A DNA stretch of 64,000 bases from Theropithecus gelada (Eukaryota; Chordata; Mammalia; Primates; Cercopithecidae): assembly GCF_003255815.1 (NCBI RefSeq), contig NC_037672.1:106031262-106095261 (forward strand), written 5' to 3'. The notes beneath the pieces were generated by a model that did no database searches, was not told the origin of the DNA, and worked only from the letters and a program-made list of their open reading frames with translations. Shown in pieces: positions 12,451 to 24,176 of the stretch. The number at the start of each line of letters is the position of its first letter. Position 1 is the first letter of the stretch. The translations under genes and the position numbers were made by a program.

Positions 12451-12885
12451 TTTTTTTTTTTTTTTTTTTTTTTTTACTATTGAGAATATAAAAAGATCGG
12501 TGGTTACCAGAATATAAGGGGGTGGTGACAAATAAGCAGAGCACAGAGGATTTCTAGAGCAGTGAAAATACTCTGTATGATACTATATTGGTGGACACAT
12601 GTGGTTAAACTTCTGTCAAAACTCACAGAATGTACAACACCAAGAAAAAACCCTAATGTAAACTCTGGACTTTGGGCGTTTATGATGTGTCAATGTTAAT
12701 TTATCAATTGTCATATATACACCACTTTTGTGGGGGATATTGATAATGGAGAATGCTATACATGTGTCAGCAGAGAGGATGTAAGGGAAATCTCTGCACT
12801 TTCCACTCAGTTTTGCTGTGAACCTAAAACTGCTCCAAAATAATAATAATAAAAGTTGTATTAAAAAATAAGAAAAAAAAAAGAA

Positions 12886-13905
12886 ACAGTAACATCTTCA
12901 CGTAGCTTGATAACACGGTAAGTGTTCCCACAAGTAGTTTTTCTCGCGCAGTGAAACTGGACCAACACCAACCAAATGTGATAGAAAATGGCTCCCTCCT
13001 CTGCACAGACAGAATTGAAAATGCAGTATCAGCAGCCAGCACCGATTTAATTATGTTGTGCTTTTCTCTGAAGTCACTCCCTCCTCAGCCTTTATGGAGG
13101 ACGTCCAGACCAATGCTTATCTTGTTTGTTCTTTACTGATGACCTTTCACGATTGGTAACAGTTTAATGAAATTATAATGTTAAAATAGAATTCCCTTTG
13201 ACTTTGAAGTCTGTGTTTTAGACTTTTTGCTCCTTTTCAGAAAGCAAGGGGCCACTCTGGGTAGGAAGGCAGGGGGAACAAGATGGAAGCAAACTGCTTG
13301 TGCTATGAGGAGAGGCTAAGACTAGACCACCGCGCAGGCAGGCTCTCAGATGTGTATCTACTCACACATTCCATTATACTCAGACACTTCATTTGGTTCC
13401 ACAAACTTAAGCAATGTACTTGAAGACAGTAGTTTGGTTTCTACTGCAGGACTAAGAATAAGCTTTTTCACAGCATCAAACCTTTAAAACTTGAAGAGAT
13501 TATTTGGGTCATTTTATTGCCTCCAGGCAAGTCCTCCTGGAAACCATCTGCCTTAGATGAGAATTTCCTCTACTGAAAAGCCAAGGGAGTTGCTGAGGGT
13601 CCTGAGGACAACCCCGTAGGGAGCTGTTCTTTTGGTCTAAATAAACTCCTTTTGTTATTCTATAACTTTGAAAAAATTCCCTTTGTTCTGTCCCTGACAG
13701 AAAGAGTATCATCTTCTCCATATTGTATTTTCATTTTTTTCATATTTTCTCAGCATTCTCTTACCAGCATTTCCTCATAGCTTTAATTTTCTATTAGTAT
13801 TTTAGTGTAGTTCTTTCCAGATTTGCTTCAAGTACTCTTTAAACTTTCTTGATTGTGAAGTTCAACTCTGGACTTCAGGGACACATTGTGTGTAAATCAG
13901 AGTAG
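12886..13905. other. Unique sequence
   Basis: No recognisable repeat or gene. Short frames at 12951-13139 and 13509-13721 (minus) have no supporting feature. Confidence 0.5.
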
Positions 13906-13910
13906 GTGAG

Positions 13911-14278
13911 TGATATGGTTTGGCTGTGTCGTCACCCAAATCTCATCTTGAATTGTAGTTCCCATAATCCCCATGCGTCATGGGAGGGACCCAGTGGGAG
14001 ATAATTGAATCATGGGGGTGGTTATCTCCATGCTGTTCTCATGATCGTGAATTCTCACAACATCTGATGGTTTCATAAGGGACTTTCCCCCACTTCGCTT
14101 TGCACTTCTCCTTGCTGCCGCTGTGTGAAGGATGTATTTGCTTCCCCTTCTGCCATGATTGTAAGTTTTCTGAGGCCTCCCCAGCTCTGTGGAACTGTGA
14201 GTCAATTAAATCTCTTTCCTTTATAAATTATCCAGTCTTGGTTATTTCTTCATAGCGGCATGAGAATGGATTAATACA
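13911..14278 (+). mobile_element. MaLR solo LTR, THE1-like
   Basis: Starts TGATATGGTTTGGCTGTGTC and ends ATTAATACA, with THE1/MST hallmarks throughout: 'gtgggagataattgaatcatgggg', 'ccttctgccatgattg', 'aactgtgagtcaattaaa'. It is 368 bp long. The 5-bp flanks GTGAG and GTGGG form a 4/5 target duplication. No internal region adjoins it. Confidence 0.9.
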
Positions 14279-14358
14279 GTGGGGTTGCAGGGAACTCTTC
14301 CAGGATTAATTTTTTTGCGGGGGGAAAGAATAAAGCCTTTCTTCTACTCCATTATGAG

Positions 14359-14770
14359 TGACATGGTTTGGATATTTGTCACCTCCAAATCTGATGTTGA
14401 AATGTAATCCCTAATGTTGGCGGAGGGCCTCGTAGGAGGTGTTGGGTCATTGGGGCAGATCCTTCATGAATGGCTTGGTGCCATCCCCTTGATAATGAGT
14501 GGGTTTTCACTCTGGTAGTTCATGTAACAACCAGTTGTTTAAAGAGCCTGGCACCTCCCCCTTCCGCTTGCTTCTGCTCATGCCATGTGACACTCCTGCT
14601 CCCACTTTGCCTTCTGCCATGAGCAAAAGCCCCCTGAGGCCTCACTAGAAGCCAAGCAGATGACACCATGCTTCCTGTATAGCCTACAGAACTGTGAGCC
14701 AATTAAACCTCTTTATACATTACCCAGCCTCAGCTATTTCTTTATAGCAATGCAAGAAAGGGCTAATACA
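14359..14770 (+). mobile_element. MaLR solo LTR, MST-like
   Basis: Starts TGACATGGTTTGGATATTTG and ends GGGCTAATACA (412 bp), with flanks ATGAG/ATCAG (4/5). Hallmarks include 'ggagggcctcgtaggaggtgttgggtcat' and 'ccttctgccatgagc'. It lies 80 bp from the THE1-like LTR in the same orientation but differs strongly in sequence, so the two are separate insertions. Confidence 0.88.
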
Positions 14771-14775
14771 ATCAG

Positions 14776-15856
14776 AGATGAGACAACATGCAAATGTTCT
14801 AGAAAGAGATAGTGCCAGGGTCTTAAATTCATATAGACATGAATGATATCAGTTCTTTTCCAGGAAACTTTTAGTAAGAGTGTGTGCACACAGGGTACCT
14901 CTAGGAAGAAAAGTGAAAGAACACAAAAGGGTGTTTGTCATTCTTTGAGGCCATTCTAAACCTTTTAAACATCCTTTCCATGTTTAAGAATGTCTCATAA
15001 TCTCTAATCTCTCTTTTGCTTCCCCAGTATTAAAACAAAGTACTATTTGCATCCCAGTGGGAGTAGAATTTAAAAAATAAAAATTAGAAAAAAAAGAGAT
15101 AAAAGTACTGCTTTCCAGCAATTCTTGCAGCTGGGCACAATCTTGCACAATGTGCATTGTGCACACTGGTGAGACTTCCACTTAGAAAAGTGTGCCTTGA
15201 GAAAGGACATCACTTGGCAAAGCTAATGATGGAGGCATCTGTTGCAGGGAGGCATAGGTGCTAACAGAACTTCTAGGAGTCTAGTTCCAAGTCCTCAGTG
15301 TAAACTGCCCTATCTAGTCCTCCAATGGCAGCTGCAGAGTCTTTATAGAAGCAATCCCATGGTTTGGGCACTCCTCCTAGCTGCAAGCTAACCCTTAATA
15401 AATTCGTTTTCTGCTTATACTAGCTGCAGTGAGTCCTCTTGCTGCATCTGAAAAGACTGACAGATACAATATTGTTTCAATAATACTGTTCCGCTGTGGA
15501 CTTGCTTCGAGTCTAATAATACTCAGTGGACTTTTCATTCTGTAGAAATTCCTACCAGGCTCTTCAAAAATACCACAGCTGTGTCCCTGTGGAGACAAAC
15601 CCATGGGATCTGAGTATTGATGTGGCCCTTTTAAAAATTATAAATAATTCTCTCTGATACATTGCTTTCTGAGTTCAGAGGATTAATGCAGCAGAGAAAG
15701 GACAAAAACAAATCCAAGTTGAATACTAAGTTAGATTGCCTGACCTAAATTAGAGAGTGAGCTCCCATAAGTCTTCTGTAAGTTTAAGAGACAGCAGATT
15801 TGGTGACACTAGGATGTACAGCGAAAAAAGTTGGTGCCTCCTCAAGTTCTGCTAAA
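14776..15856. other. Unique sequence
   Basis: No repeat or gene that I can support. Confidence 0.5.
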
Positions 15857-16350
15857 ACAGTGGTTTACAACCTTGGCTGCATATTGGAATCACCTGGGAA
15901 AATTTTTTAAAATGTGAATGTCTGGGCCCCACTCTTAGGAACTCTGCTTTTATTGGTCTGGAGTATGGCCTGAGCATCTCAAATTTTTTTTTTTTTCTTC
16001 GAGACAGAGTCTCGCTCTGTCGCCCAGGCTGGAATGCAGTGGCATGGTCTCGGCTCACTGCAACCTCCGCCTCCCGGGTTCAAGCAATTCTCTGCCTCAG
16101 CCCCCCGAGTAGCTGGGATTACAAGTGCCCAACACCACACCCGGCTAATTGTTTTGTATTTTTTAGTAGAGACACGGTTTCACCATCTTGGCCAGGCTGG
16201 TCTAGAACTCCTGACCTAGTGATTCACCTGCCTCGGCCTCTCAAAGTGCTGGGATTACAGGCATCAGCCACCGTGCCTGGCCGAGCATCTCTATCTTTTA
16301 AAAGTTTGCCAGGTAATTCTAAGACCATGGTTGGAGACCTCCGTATGAGT
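15857..16350. mobile_element. MER5A-like hAT-Charlie element split by an Alu
   Basis: The left part, 15860-15980 (CAGTGGTTTACAACCTTGGC, 'attggaatcacctggg', 'ctgggccccact'), and the right part, 16283-16350 ('ttgccaggtaattctaagaccatggttgg'), together follow the MER5A consensus. The split is caused by the Alu at 15981-16282. Confidence 0.75.
15981..16282 (-). mobile_element. Alu (AluS-like), minus strand, in MER5A
   Basis: Complete antisense Alu with a T-tail. The target duplication is GAGCATCTC (15972-15980 and 16283-16291). Confidence 0.92.
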
Positions 16351-17595
16351 GTGAATTCAAGCTGTAACTCTTCTGGTGACGTAACTATGGCCATATAGCC
16401 AATGTTTTGTATAGATGTGTCTTTATGCAATAAAAGTGCATGTACATGAGAATATGCATCAAATAATATGTTAACTGTCATAGAGGGTGGCAGCACCAAC
16501 AATAACCCATTCACATAACATCTGCCTTAGTCTAAGGAGCACCGCTCACCTGATTTGTCCAGTGTGCTCACTAAGAGAGTGATTCCATATGTTGGTTGAA
16601 TCCATCTGGTATAGATACTTCTTCCTCAATATCTGCAACAGTTCATTTAACACGGGACTTTATAAAATAAATAAGAGGATTAGTTGAGGAGCGACCCAAC
16701 TCTATGGCATGCATTTGATACCACTTTGTAAAATGTGGACACACTGACACACACACACACACACACAGACACACATATACACACAGAATAATTTAAATTA
16801 GCTACCGGTGTGATCTAGAATGAGTTGTGGGGAAAATAGAGGCACTGGGTTGGCTTTTAGTCGCACCCAGGAGGCCAGCAGCCTCTGAGGAGAGAGATGT
16901 TCCAGGAGAATAGATGGTGACCAGAGTAGCAGAGGGATTGCCCAAGAATGGAAAACCAAGAGTCAAAAATGGCCCAAGTAGAGGTCATTCTCATAGCAAA
17001 GCAAGAGAAGCCAAGAGACTAGAACCATGTAGTAAATGAACATCATGCCAGTTCAAATAAACACAGGCTCAGAAGTGAATGTAAGAATGAGAACAAGTAA
17101 CTAAAATAAGGCACACTGGGCTAAATAAACTCGAGTGCATGACGAGAAAGGAGGCCAGTTAGTCAGAATGGGAAGAATGGAGACCTGGAAGAAGGAAAAC
17201 ATAGAAAGATCAGTTTCATCTAACTGAAACCCTAAAGCTTGTGCAACCTCACAGGAGGGTGCTGCCTGCCCAGCTCTTCCTGGAATCCTTGTTCCCAGGG
17301 ACAGCTTCTGACACCTCCTCCAGAGGGTGTTGATAAGACATTCCACCAAGACTCTCCTGGACTGAGGCCAGGTCCTTTGTAATATTATCTGGCTTTTTTT
17401 CTTCTTCTTCCTGGTCTTGTCCAGTCTGTATTTCTTTTTTGTTTTGTTTGTTTGTTGCACACTGGTCAGTCACTTCTAGTACCAGAAGGATATAGAAACT
17501 ATACCACACTCTCAGGCTCTCAGTTGGCAATTGTTTACAGTTCAGTGTACTATACTTTCAGTCACAGTCTTCAGCTACATGTATTACTGTCTGTT
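16351..17595. other. Unique sequence with a (CA)n repeat
   Basis: Only the dinucleotide repeat at 16738-16790 stands out. The 119-codon minus frame near 17101-17460 includes low-complexity lysine runs and has no recognisable domain. Confidence 0.5.
16738..16790. repeat. (CA)n microsatellite
   Basis: An interrupted ACAC run of about 50 bp. Confidence 0.9.
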
Positions 17596-17599
17596 CTTT

Positions 17600-17930
17600 T
17601 AGAAATCAGTGAAATGAAGCTTATGTAAAAGCTATTACAAAAATGTACAAGACATATGAAGAAAACTGTAGACTTTTTGTTAAAGAAATCCAAAAGAAAA
17701 CCTAAATAGAGATTTTCCTGGTAGAGAGACACAATATAGTAAAGATGTATTCATAGAGAAATGGACAGGTACATTCATGAAACAAAAGTGCAAGTCTAGA
17801 AACAGACTTATGTACATAGAGAAATTTCATATGTGATAAATAAGGCATTCCTAATCAGTGCCAAAAAGAGATTATTTGAAGTGTTGGGACAACTGGTTTT
17901 CCAGCTGCAGAAAAATAGCTAGATTCCTAC
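17600..17930 (+). mobile_element. Old L1M ORF2 fragment
   Basis: Scattered L1 ORF2 phrases occur in order: 'acacaatatagtaaagatgt', 'gtctagaaacagacttatgtacatagag', 'gtgttgggacaactgg'. It is highly diverged and truncated at both ends. Confidence 0.6.
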
Positions 17931-19913
17931 CTTAACCACAGATCAGCCATTTTGGACAAAGAGAGAGAGGACTGTCCTGGGATAACTTCAGGGTCATTGT
18001 GTACTGGCTGGCACCAGTCTGCATTGTGTTACCACCTACTGAAATGGAGGAAGAAAAGGGTAAGATTAATCTGAGATAAGAGCTTCTTCTGTTTGTAGTA
18101 CCAAGAACTGGGCTCAATGAGGATGGCCTCAGAATAATGCTCAGGAAAAACAACACATTTGAGTAAGGGAACTGGTCAATCTTCCCATTACAAATACCTT
18201 TATGATACCTGGAAATTTTGGTTTACCTTATTTTAAAATCTTCTTACTTATTTCTGGAAAAAAAATAAAAAGATACAGAACGGGTGTTGGTAAACTACTG
18301 CCAGCAGGCCAGTTTTGACCCCGAGTCTGTTTTTGAAAGGAAAGTTCACTGGGATGCAGCTATGCTCATTCATTTATGTATTGTCTGTGGCTGCTTTTGC
18401 ACTATAACAGCAGAACTGAGTAACTGCAAGAAAGACCCTACGACTGATGAAACCAAAAATATTACTATTTGTCTCTTTACATAAAAAGTTTCCCAGCAGC
18501 TGATATAGCCCAACTCTTTCAAGCACTAACGTTATAGAAGAAAAGTAGGATAGCTGAATGGAAAGGGCTGTGGATTGGGAAAAAGAGCAGAAGTGATTTA
18601 CTCTAGAGAATCAGATCTACTCCCATCAACTAACTCTTTAGACAAATGCAGACTTGGCTTTAATGTCCCTATGTTTCAGTCTCTTAATTTCCAATAATGG
18701 CATTGGAAATAAAATTCTTTTAACATCTGAAGACTATAATTCTAGAATGGTCTCAATAAGTTAAAAAGTAGAAATCAATGTGAAATTCATTATATACTAT
18801 TACATTTCATTGTAAAGGGTGTATCTCCTTAGTTTCAAATAACAGAATTGTTTTGTAAGGCTTATTGTGATGGAAAGAAAAGCTAAGAACTTAGAATCTC
18901 AAATCTGAGCACTGATGAGAAATAAAATTGCACTTCACATTTTTCAGGGCTTTTATTTTAACTCTTCAAACACATCAGTAATTTGACTCTTTGCCATGGA
19001 GAGACAATTGCATGTATTTGCATTTTTTCTGTGTGTGAGAATTTAATTTTTTACAACCCGCTGTGTTTTTCAGGCCCTTTAACTAATAGGCTTTTATCAC
19101 CTTATGATTGCCTAATTTTCTCCTAATTGCTTTATGACAATACAATTTATTTTGATCACTCCCACCCTGCGGTTTTACTTTGTAATGAAGGACTTTACGA
19201 ATTTATATGTATTACCATGCATCAGCCTAATTTTTCAATCCCTCTTCTTCCTCACAAGTGGAAGAATAAAATTGGAGTAAGCCAAAAGAGCCATAGGGTG
19301 CCTATGCTTCCGGTGTGGGAAAATATCTGCACATGGAGTTTCCATTCTCCCAATCAGCCTCGGAGTGTGCACACTTGCCACAGAGGCCTTTTTGGTGATC
19401 TCCATGTGGCTTTTCGTGACGTTTATACATATGCACACATTGTATATGAAGAGAGCAATCAGGCCAAGGCCATTTAGAAGTGCAGGGACCCCCTTGGTCT
19501 GTGATTTGGGCCTGATCTCCCCATACACTGTATTTATTAGATTTTGAATTTGGATGAAGTGGAAGAGTTCATTGTTTTGAGAACAACCTGAATTAAGTTC
19601 AGAATTGATTTTCAAAACAGCCTTTTCTTCCCATTGTAAATTCTACAGTGAAGGTTTCTAACGAGCCATTTTGTAAGTCGAAACGTACTCTAGGTGTACT
19701 CAGTTCAGTTCAGCATGAATGCGTCATGCGTCTCTATTATTGACTGATTTCATTTCTATTATTGACTGATTTCGTTCTCGCTGTTGAAGATATATAAAAA
19801 TTCACAGAAGGTGAAATCTAATAATATGGGGAACAGCACTGAACAGGATGCGGTCACACATCCCTAAAATAAAAAACAGACAACAATCCACTGTTTTGTA
19901 TGCTGTTTTAATT
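17931..19913. other. Mostly unique sequence
   Basis: Contains the hAT remnant at 18283-18490 and a 23-bp tandem pair (TCTATTATTGACTGATTTC, 19731-19776). Overlapping frames of 116 codons (19127-19477 plus) and 126 codons (19235-19615 minus) carry no recognisable domain. Confidence 0.5.
18283..18490 (+). mobile_element. hAT-Charlie-type nonautonomous element remnant
   Basis: The sequence 'gttggtaaactactgccagcaggcc...gtctgtttttgaaaggaaagttcactgggatgcagc...tttacataaaaagttt' follows a known mammalian MITE (TTGGCAAAC...AAAAAGTTTGCC-type ends). I am not certain of its name. Confidence 0.6.
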
Positions 19914-20320
19914 ATTTAGTGATAGCTACCATTTCTTGAGTGTCAACTTTGTGGCAGACACTTTATATGCCTGACATTTTATTCAGTCTTTAAGTGGATT
20001 TAATAATAGTAAGATCCCCTTTATTCCCATTTATGAATTGCGTTGACCAAAGTTCCACAGATGATATATGGCAGAGTTGGGGTTCATGACCAATATTCCA
20101 AAACCCTGCTCTCCCAAGTGTCTGCTTGGACTTTAAAGTACTTTCTCCTTCATCAGTTCATTTGGTAGCTATAGCAACCCTGAGAAGGTGGCAGAGCAAA
20201 GCATCATGTTCTCCTTTTTTCTAGACGAAGTCTAGGGAATGAGTAGTTTTGGTTCCCAATATTATAACAGATAGAGTCAGCCAAGCCAGGCTTCCTCACT
20301 CCTGATTCAGTGTTCTTTCA
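19914..20320 (-). mobile_element. MIR SINE(s), minus strand
   Basis: 19914-20110 reads as an antisense MIR ('accatttcttgagtgtcaactttgtggcagacac...ttcccatttatgaattg...gcagagttggggttc'). 20161-20320 carries a second antisense MIR-like piece ('aaccctgagaaggtggc...'). Confidence 0.6.
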
Positions 20321-20449
20321 ATAAAGATAATTTTTATTAAAACCTATAATCAAAGTAGATAGTTTAGTGAAAACCTTATGGATAAATCTGAGCACTTGTA
20401 CTTTCACAAGTCTTAGCTCAGCAACTAATGGATGATAGGAGGCCTTCTT

Positions 20450-20600
20450 CTGGTTCCTTGACTAGTTATTAGCTGTATGGCCTTACACAAGTGGCTTAAC
20501 CTTTTTAGGCTTCCTCATCCTCATCTGTAGAATAACGTGATTGAACTAGATGGTCCCTGAGGTTTGCTCTAGACCTGGGGCCTGTGACTCTCTGCCCCAT
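20450..20600 (+). mobile_element. MIR SINE, plus strand
   Basis: 'tagctgtatggccttacacaagtggcttaacctttttaggcttcctcatcctcatctgtagaataa' is the MIR core in sense order. Confidence 0.7.
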
Positions 20601-20844
20601 AACCTGTGTGGTAGTATCGCCATGAGCCAGGTGGCCTGGAGACAAAAACTCTATTTGCTTAGATTGTACCATTATGCAGAGAAAATACAAGGAGTAGTTT
20701 TATTTAAATTTACAGACAGAATGGTGCTTGAGTCCATACCTGCAATTATCTAGTGAATTTGGGCCATGTGGACAAAAAGTTCAGGTAATTCAGGTCCAGC
20801 TGAAGTTTAATGCATAGATAAAATGAGATAGCAGGTGCCTTTTA

Positions 20845-21130
20845 GAAAATGAAACATGCTGCTTTAAGAGTCAAAAGATGATATTTAGGTTTTTGTTTGT
20901 TTGTTTGTTTTTTGAGATGGAGTCTCACTCTGTCACCCAGGCTGGGGTGCAGTGGCATGATCTTGGCTCACTGCAAGTTCTGCCTCCGAAAATGAAACGT
21001 GCTGCTTTAAGAGTCAAAAGATGATATTTAGGCTTTTGTTTGTTTGTTTGTTTTTTGAGATGGAGTCTCACTCTGCCGCCCAGGCTGGAGTGCAGTGGCA
21101 TGATCTTGGCTCACCGCAAGTTCTGCCTCC
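20845..21130. repeat. 143-bp tandem duplication spanning an Alu insertion junction
   Basis: Unit 1 (20845-20987) and unit 2 (20988-21130) have the same length with about six differences. Each holds 44 bp of pre-insertion flank followed by the Alu T-rich tail and the first ~98 bp of the antisense Alu. The junction joins CTGCCTCC of the Alu to GAAAATG of the flank. The Alu target duplication AAAAGATGATATTTAG therefore occurs three times: 20873-20888, 21016-21031 and 21338-21353. Confidence 0.93.
20889..20987 (-). mobile_element. Partial Alu copy created by the tandem duplication
   Basis: T/G-rich tail plus the start of an antisense Alu, cut at TTCTGCCTCC. It arose by duplication rather than independent insertion. 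Confidence 0.9.
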
Positions 21131-21337
21131 TAGGTTCAAGCGATTCTCCTGCCTCAGCCTCCTGAGTAGCTGGGATTACAGGCACCCACCACCACACCCA
21201 GCTAATTTTTGTATTTTTAGTAGTGACAGGGTTTCACCATATTGACTAGCATGGTCTCAATCTCCTGCCCTCATGATCCACCCATCTTGGCCTTCTCAAA
21301 GTGCTGGGATTATAGACATGAGCCACCACGCCTGGCC
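21032..21337 (-). mobile_element. Alu (AluS/Y-like), minus strand, full length
   Basis: Complete antisense Alu with a (GTTT)n tail, ending CACGCCTGGCC. The 16-bp target duplication AAAAGATGATATTTAG is perfect. Confidence 0.93.
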
Positions 21338-21544
21338 AAAAGATGATATTTAGTTTTAATTTGAATTAGCAGAATAATTATTTCAACTCCCTGCTTTGTC
21401 CTATTTGCAATGTCACAACATTACACCAAAAACTCCTACTCTGTTGATCATGTTAGAGTTTCGTACATTTCTCACCAACACTACAACAAAGCATACAAGA
21501 GGTACATAGATGAAGATTATGGATTGCTTTCTCAGCTTAGTCAC

Positions 21545-21765
21545 AATTATAACTCCTAACTTTTATTGGGCACTTATATTCTAGCTGTTTCACTTGACTC
21601 GCTTCCTCTGATACCTGCAACAATCCTGAGAAGTCAATACTGTTATCAACTTTTTAATTAATCAAGTCACTAAAGCTTTAAACTTGAGATTTTGGGTAAT
21701 CTTCTCATGATCACACAGGTCAGCAAACTAAAACCAGAATCTGAACCTAGGGAGTGGGCCACTGA
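21545..21765 (-). mobile_element. MIR SINE, minus strand
   Basis: The antisense MIR pattern ('ttattgggcacttatattctagc...caacaatcctgagaag...cacacaggtcagc...ccagaatctgaacc') is clear but diverged. Confidence 0.65.
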
Positions 21766-21770
21766 AGCAC

Positions 21771-22224
21771 ATGCCCATAAGTGGAATACACACTGTGCAT
21801 CAGAGCCCTGAGGAAGAGCACAGGACAGGACGGGTGTGTGGTCCTGGACTCGGAGAGCTTACTGAATGCCAGAGGGTTGGGGGAAAGACTGACTTGGGTC
21901 ATTATAAGCAGGATGACTATGATGAAAGGGTAGTGTGGGAAATTGTATTTTAATTGGGGGAGAAAAAAGCAGTGAGATAGAAAACAGAGAGAGATGTGAG
22001 GGAAAAAAAAAGAAAATATTCTGGTTGGCCCACAAGGTGGTGGGTGGGTGACTAATGGCTCTAGGATATAACCGCACCACCCCGAGAGCAGGTAGATCCC
22101 CTCAGAGCCCCTCCAGGGAGTCCCCCTGGAATCACTGAAGTCCCTAATGATGACCCAGAGTATGCAAGGAAAGTCTAAATCATGTTTAATGAACAAGATA
22201 AAAAGAAGTGCCTAGCACATTTTA
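21771..22224. other. Unique sequence with a 149-codon minus frame
   Basis: The minus frame 21747-22196 starts in unique sequence but its C-terminal part is antisense MIR. No domain is recognised and I do not call it a gene. Confidence 0.45.
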
Positions 22225-22465
22225 GGAAAATAATGGCAGTTGACATTTACTAAATCACCGCCAGCTGCCCGGTGCTGTTCTAAGCACTAGGCATGTGTTA
22301 ACAACCTTATGACCCAGGTAACATTATAACCCTGAGGTGATACATGAGAAACTGAAGCACAGAGACGTTAATCAGTCGAGCTTCCTCACTGGTGAGCAAC
22401 AGTGATAGAGCTCGCATTTAAACCTAGGCAGTCTGGATCATAGCCTTCTCTGTGAACTATCACTC
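22225..22465 (-). mobile_element. MIR SINE, minus strand
   Basis: 'gctgttctaagcactaggcatgtgtt...accctgaggtgatacatgagaaactgaagcacagagacgttaa...gcatttaaacctaggcagtctgg' is a well-preserved antisense MIR. Confidence 0.78.
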
Positions 22466-24165
22466 TCTGTAAAGTTTTCATCCAGAGGGATGTTTATAAA
22501 GCCCATGGAGTCAACTTTTCTAGATAACTAAGCAATTCATTTTATTAATACAATATTTTGATTTCATGGTTTTGAAATTCCATTTACAAAACCATTGGAT
22601 TACACAACTGATGAAATTGTCTTTGACTTCATTGAACATATGCCTGTTCACAGATACCAATAAAGTCACTTCAACTTTCATCATACCAGTGTAGACAGAC
22701 TTAATAGAAGCAACTGCATGGTAATATTAGCAATATGTCAGTGTAAAAGCAATAAAGTCACATGATTGCTGAAAAGAAATGAAATGTCTATTTCCTGTGA
22801 AATACATGTCATTTAATCTATTCTTGGTTTTTATAACTGTGGTTGAAGAGCAGTGAAATACAATGCCAAGCACCACATTAAAACAAAACCATAACAACCA
22901 GTGTTTGGTTCCTAGAAGAAAGTAGTGCTGGTATCAGTCAGAAATGATAAATAATGCAAAGAAAAAGCCTTGAGATTCTAACCCTTCTAGTCATAGGCAC
23001 AGATCTGAAGCAGTAAAACGGGCCCCCTGGATGGCCCAGTGGAGCTGTGGGATAATGAGACTGGCTTGCAGCCACAGCTGTGGGTTACTCCAGTCCCCAA
23101 ACCCACAAGTCATCCCGCAGCTACTATCCCTGCCTTGAGGCAACCTTCAATTTCAGAAGGGCACAGAATCAAACAGAAAGCAATTAGTGTGGCAGAACCT
23201 TGAAAAGAAACCAATAGCCAGGATCTAGAGTTTTTTGCAGAAAGCCAGGATTTCCTTATTTGCAGGGAGAAACAACAAGAACAATTAAAAGTTTCAAATC
23301 ATGTACAATTACTTTCAAGTTGGGGTTGGTGAAACATAAATAAATTTCATATTAGAGCTTTAGCCCAAGTCCGGTGCTGTTTGTTTGTTTTAGGGAACAC
23401 TGCTTTCATCTTTGTGGAGGATGTCATAAAAGCACATTTCAAAAAATTACCATTGGCACCCAGTTTCCTATTTGATTACATTTTGGCACACAGCTCTGCT
23501 AGTAATATAGAGCCCCTATCTCAGTCCCTCTGATTGGAAGATAATCAGATGTACCACCTACCTTTCACCACTCCCACTCCCTATGCTGGAGCAATCTTAA
23601 ATTGCGGAAGCCACAAGAAATAACTCAAATTATTTCAGAAAGTCGGTACTTTCCATTTTCGTTTACTTCAAGCAAATTCATCAGGCCCTCTTGAAACAGC
23701 GACAGTAAGAGCACTAGGAGTTAGAAGCACCAGATACCAATTACAAGCTGAGAACTAAATGCCATAATTAACGAGACATACACTTTAATCTAAAATAAGT
23801 CAAAAATGTTGCTGGATAAAGAAAAAAGTAAAATAAAACTCCATAATTATACTAAATTGGTGTACAATGGATAGGTTTCCCACCTATCAAACAAGAAAGG
23901 TGGTTATGTCTTTGAGATACTGTAGTCAAGTGTTTTATAATTAACGTTTAACTCTGAATAAAGATCTCACATTAACAAACACACAAGTCAATTGCACACT
24001 TGAACCTCAGAGACTGATGCACATCAGTGGCACCCACCGACACCAATTTCAAATCAATTCTTAAAAACAAGGTTATGTATCTTTTTCATAATCACCACAC
24101 TGATACAATGTGTCATGCATATTTTTCTCATATACACATCCCCAGTTTCCTTTGTTCTTTGCAGA
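22466..24165. other. Unique sequence
   Basis: No recognisable repeat or gene over 1.7 kb. This is one of the longer repeat-poor stretches in the window. Confidence 0.5.
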
Positions 24166-24176
24166 TGAGTTCATGG

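Larger units (their letters stand above)
8500..12885 (+). mobile_element. Old 5'-truncated L1 (L1MA/L1MB/L1MC-like), ORF2 relic to 3' end
   Basis: The sequence follows L1 ORF2 from the end of the endonuclease region ('cacattctgggccataatacgc', 8650-8700) through the reverse transcriptase. The FADDM-type region is near 10115-10140 ('ttgcagatgacatgatcatttatg'). It ends in a 3'UTR ('gtacaacaccaagaaaaaaccctaatgtaaactctggactttggg', 'ctgtgaacctaaaactgctcc') and an A-rich tail near 12840-12885. All frames are broken by stops and indels. It is split by an Alu at about 10290-10589 and another at 12154-12450, so it predates both. No function remains. Confidence 0.85.

Noticed and set aside
13911..14770. 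The two MaLR LTRs as a provirus pair
   Set aside because: Only 80 bp lie between them, and their lengths, start sequences and interior sequences differ, so they are independent insertions.
19127..19615. Overlapping 116- and 126-codon frames on opposite strands
   Set aside because: Unique sequence but no domain and no exon signals that I can defend.
21747..22196. 149-codon minus-strand frame
   Set aside because: Low-complexity Phe/Pro-rich translation with no recognisable family; it runs partly against MIR-flanking sequence.
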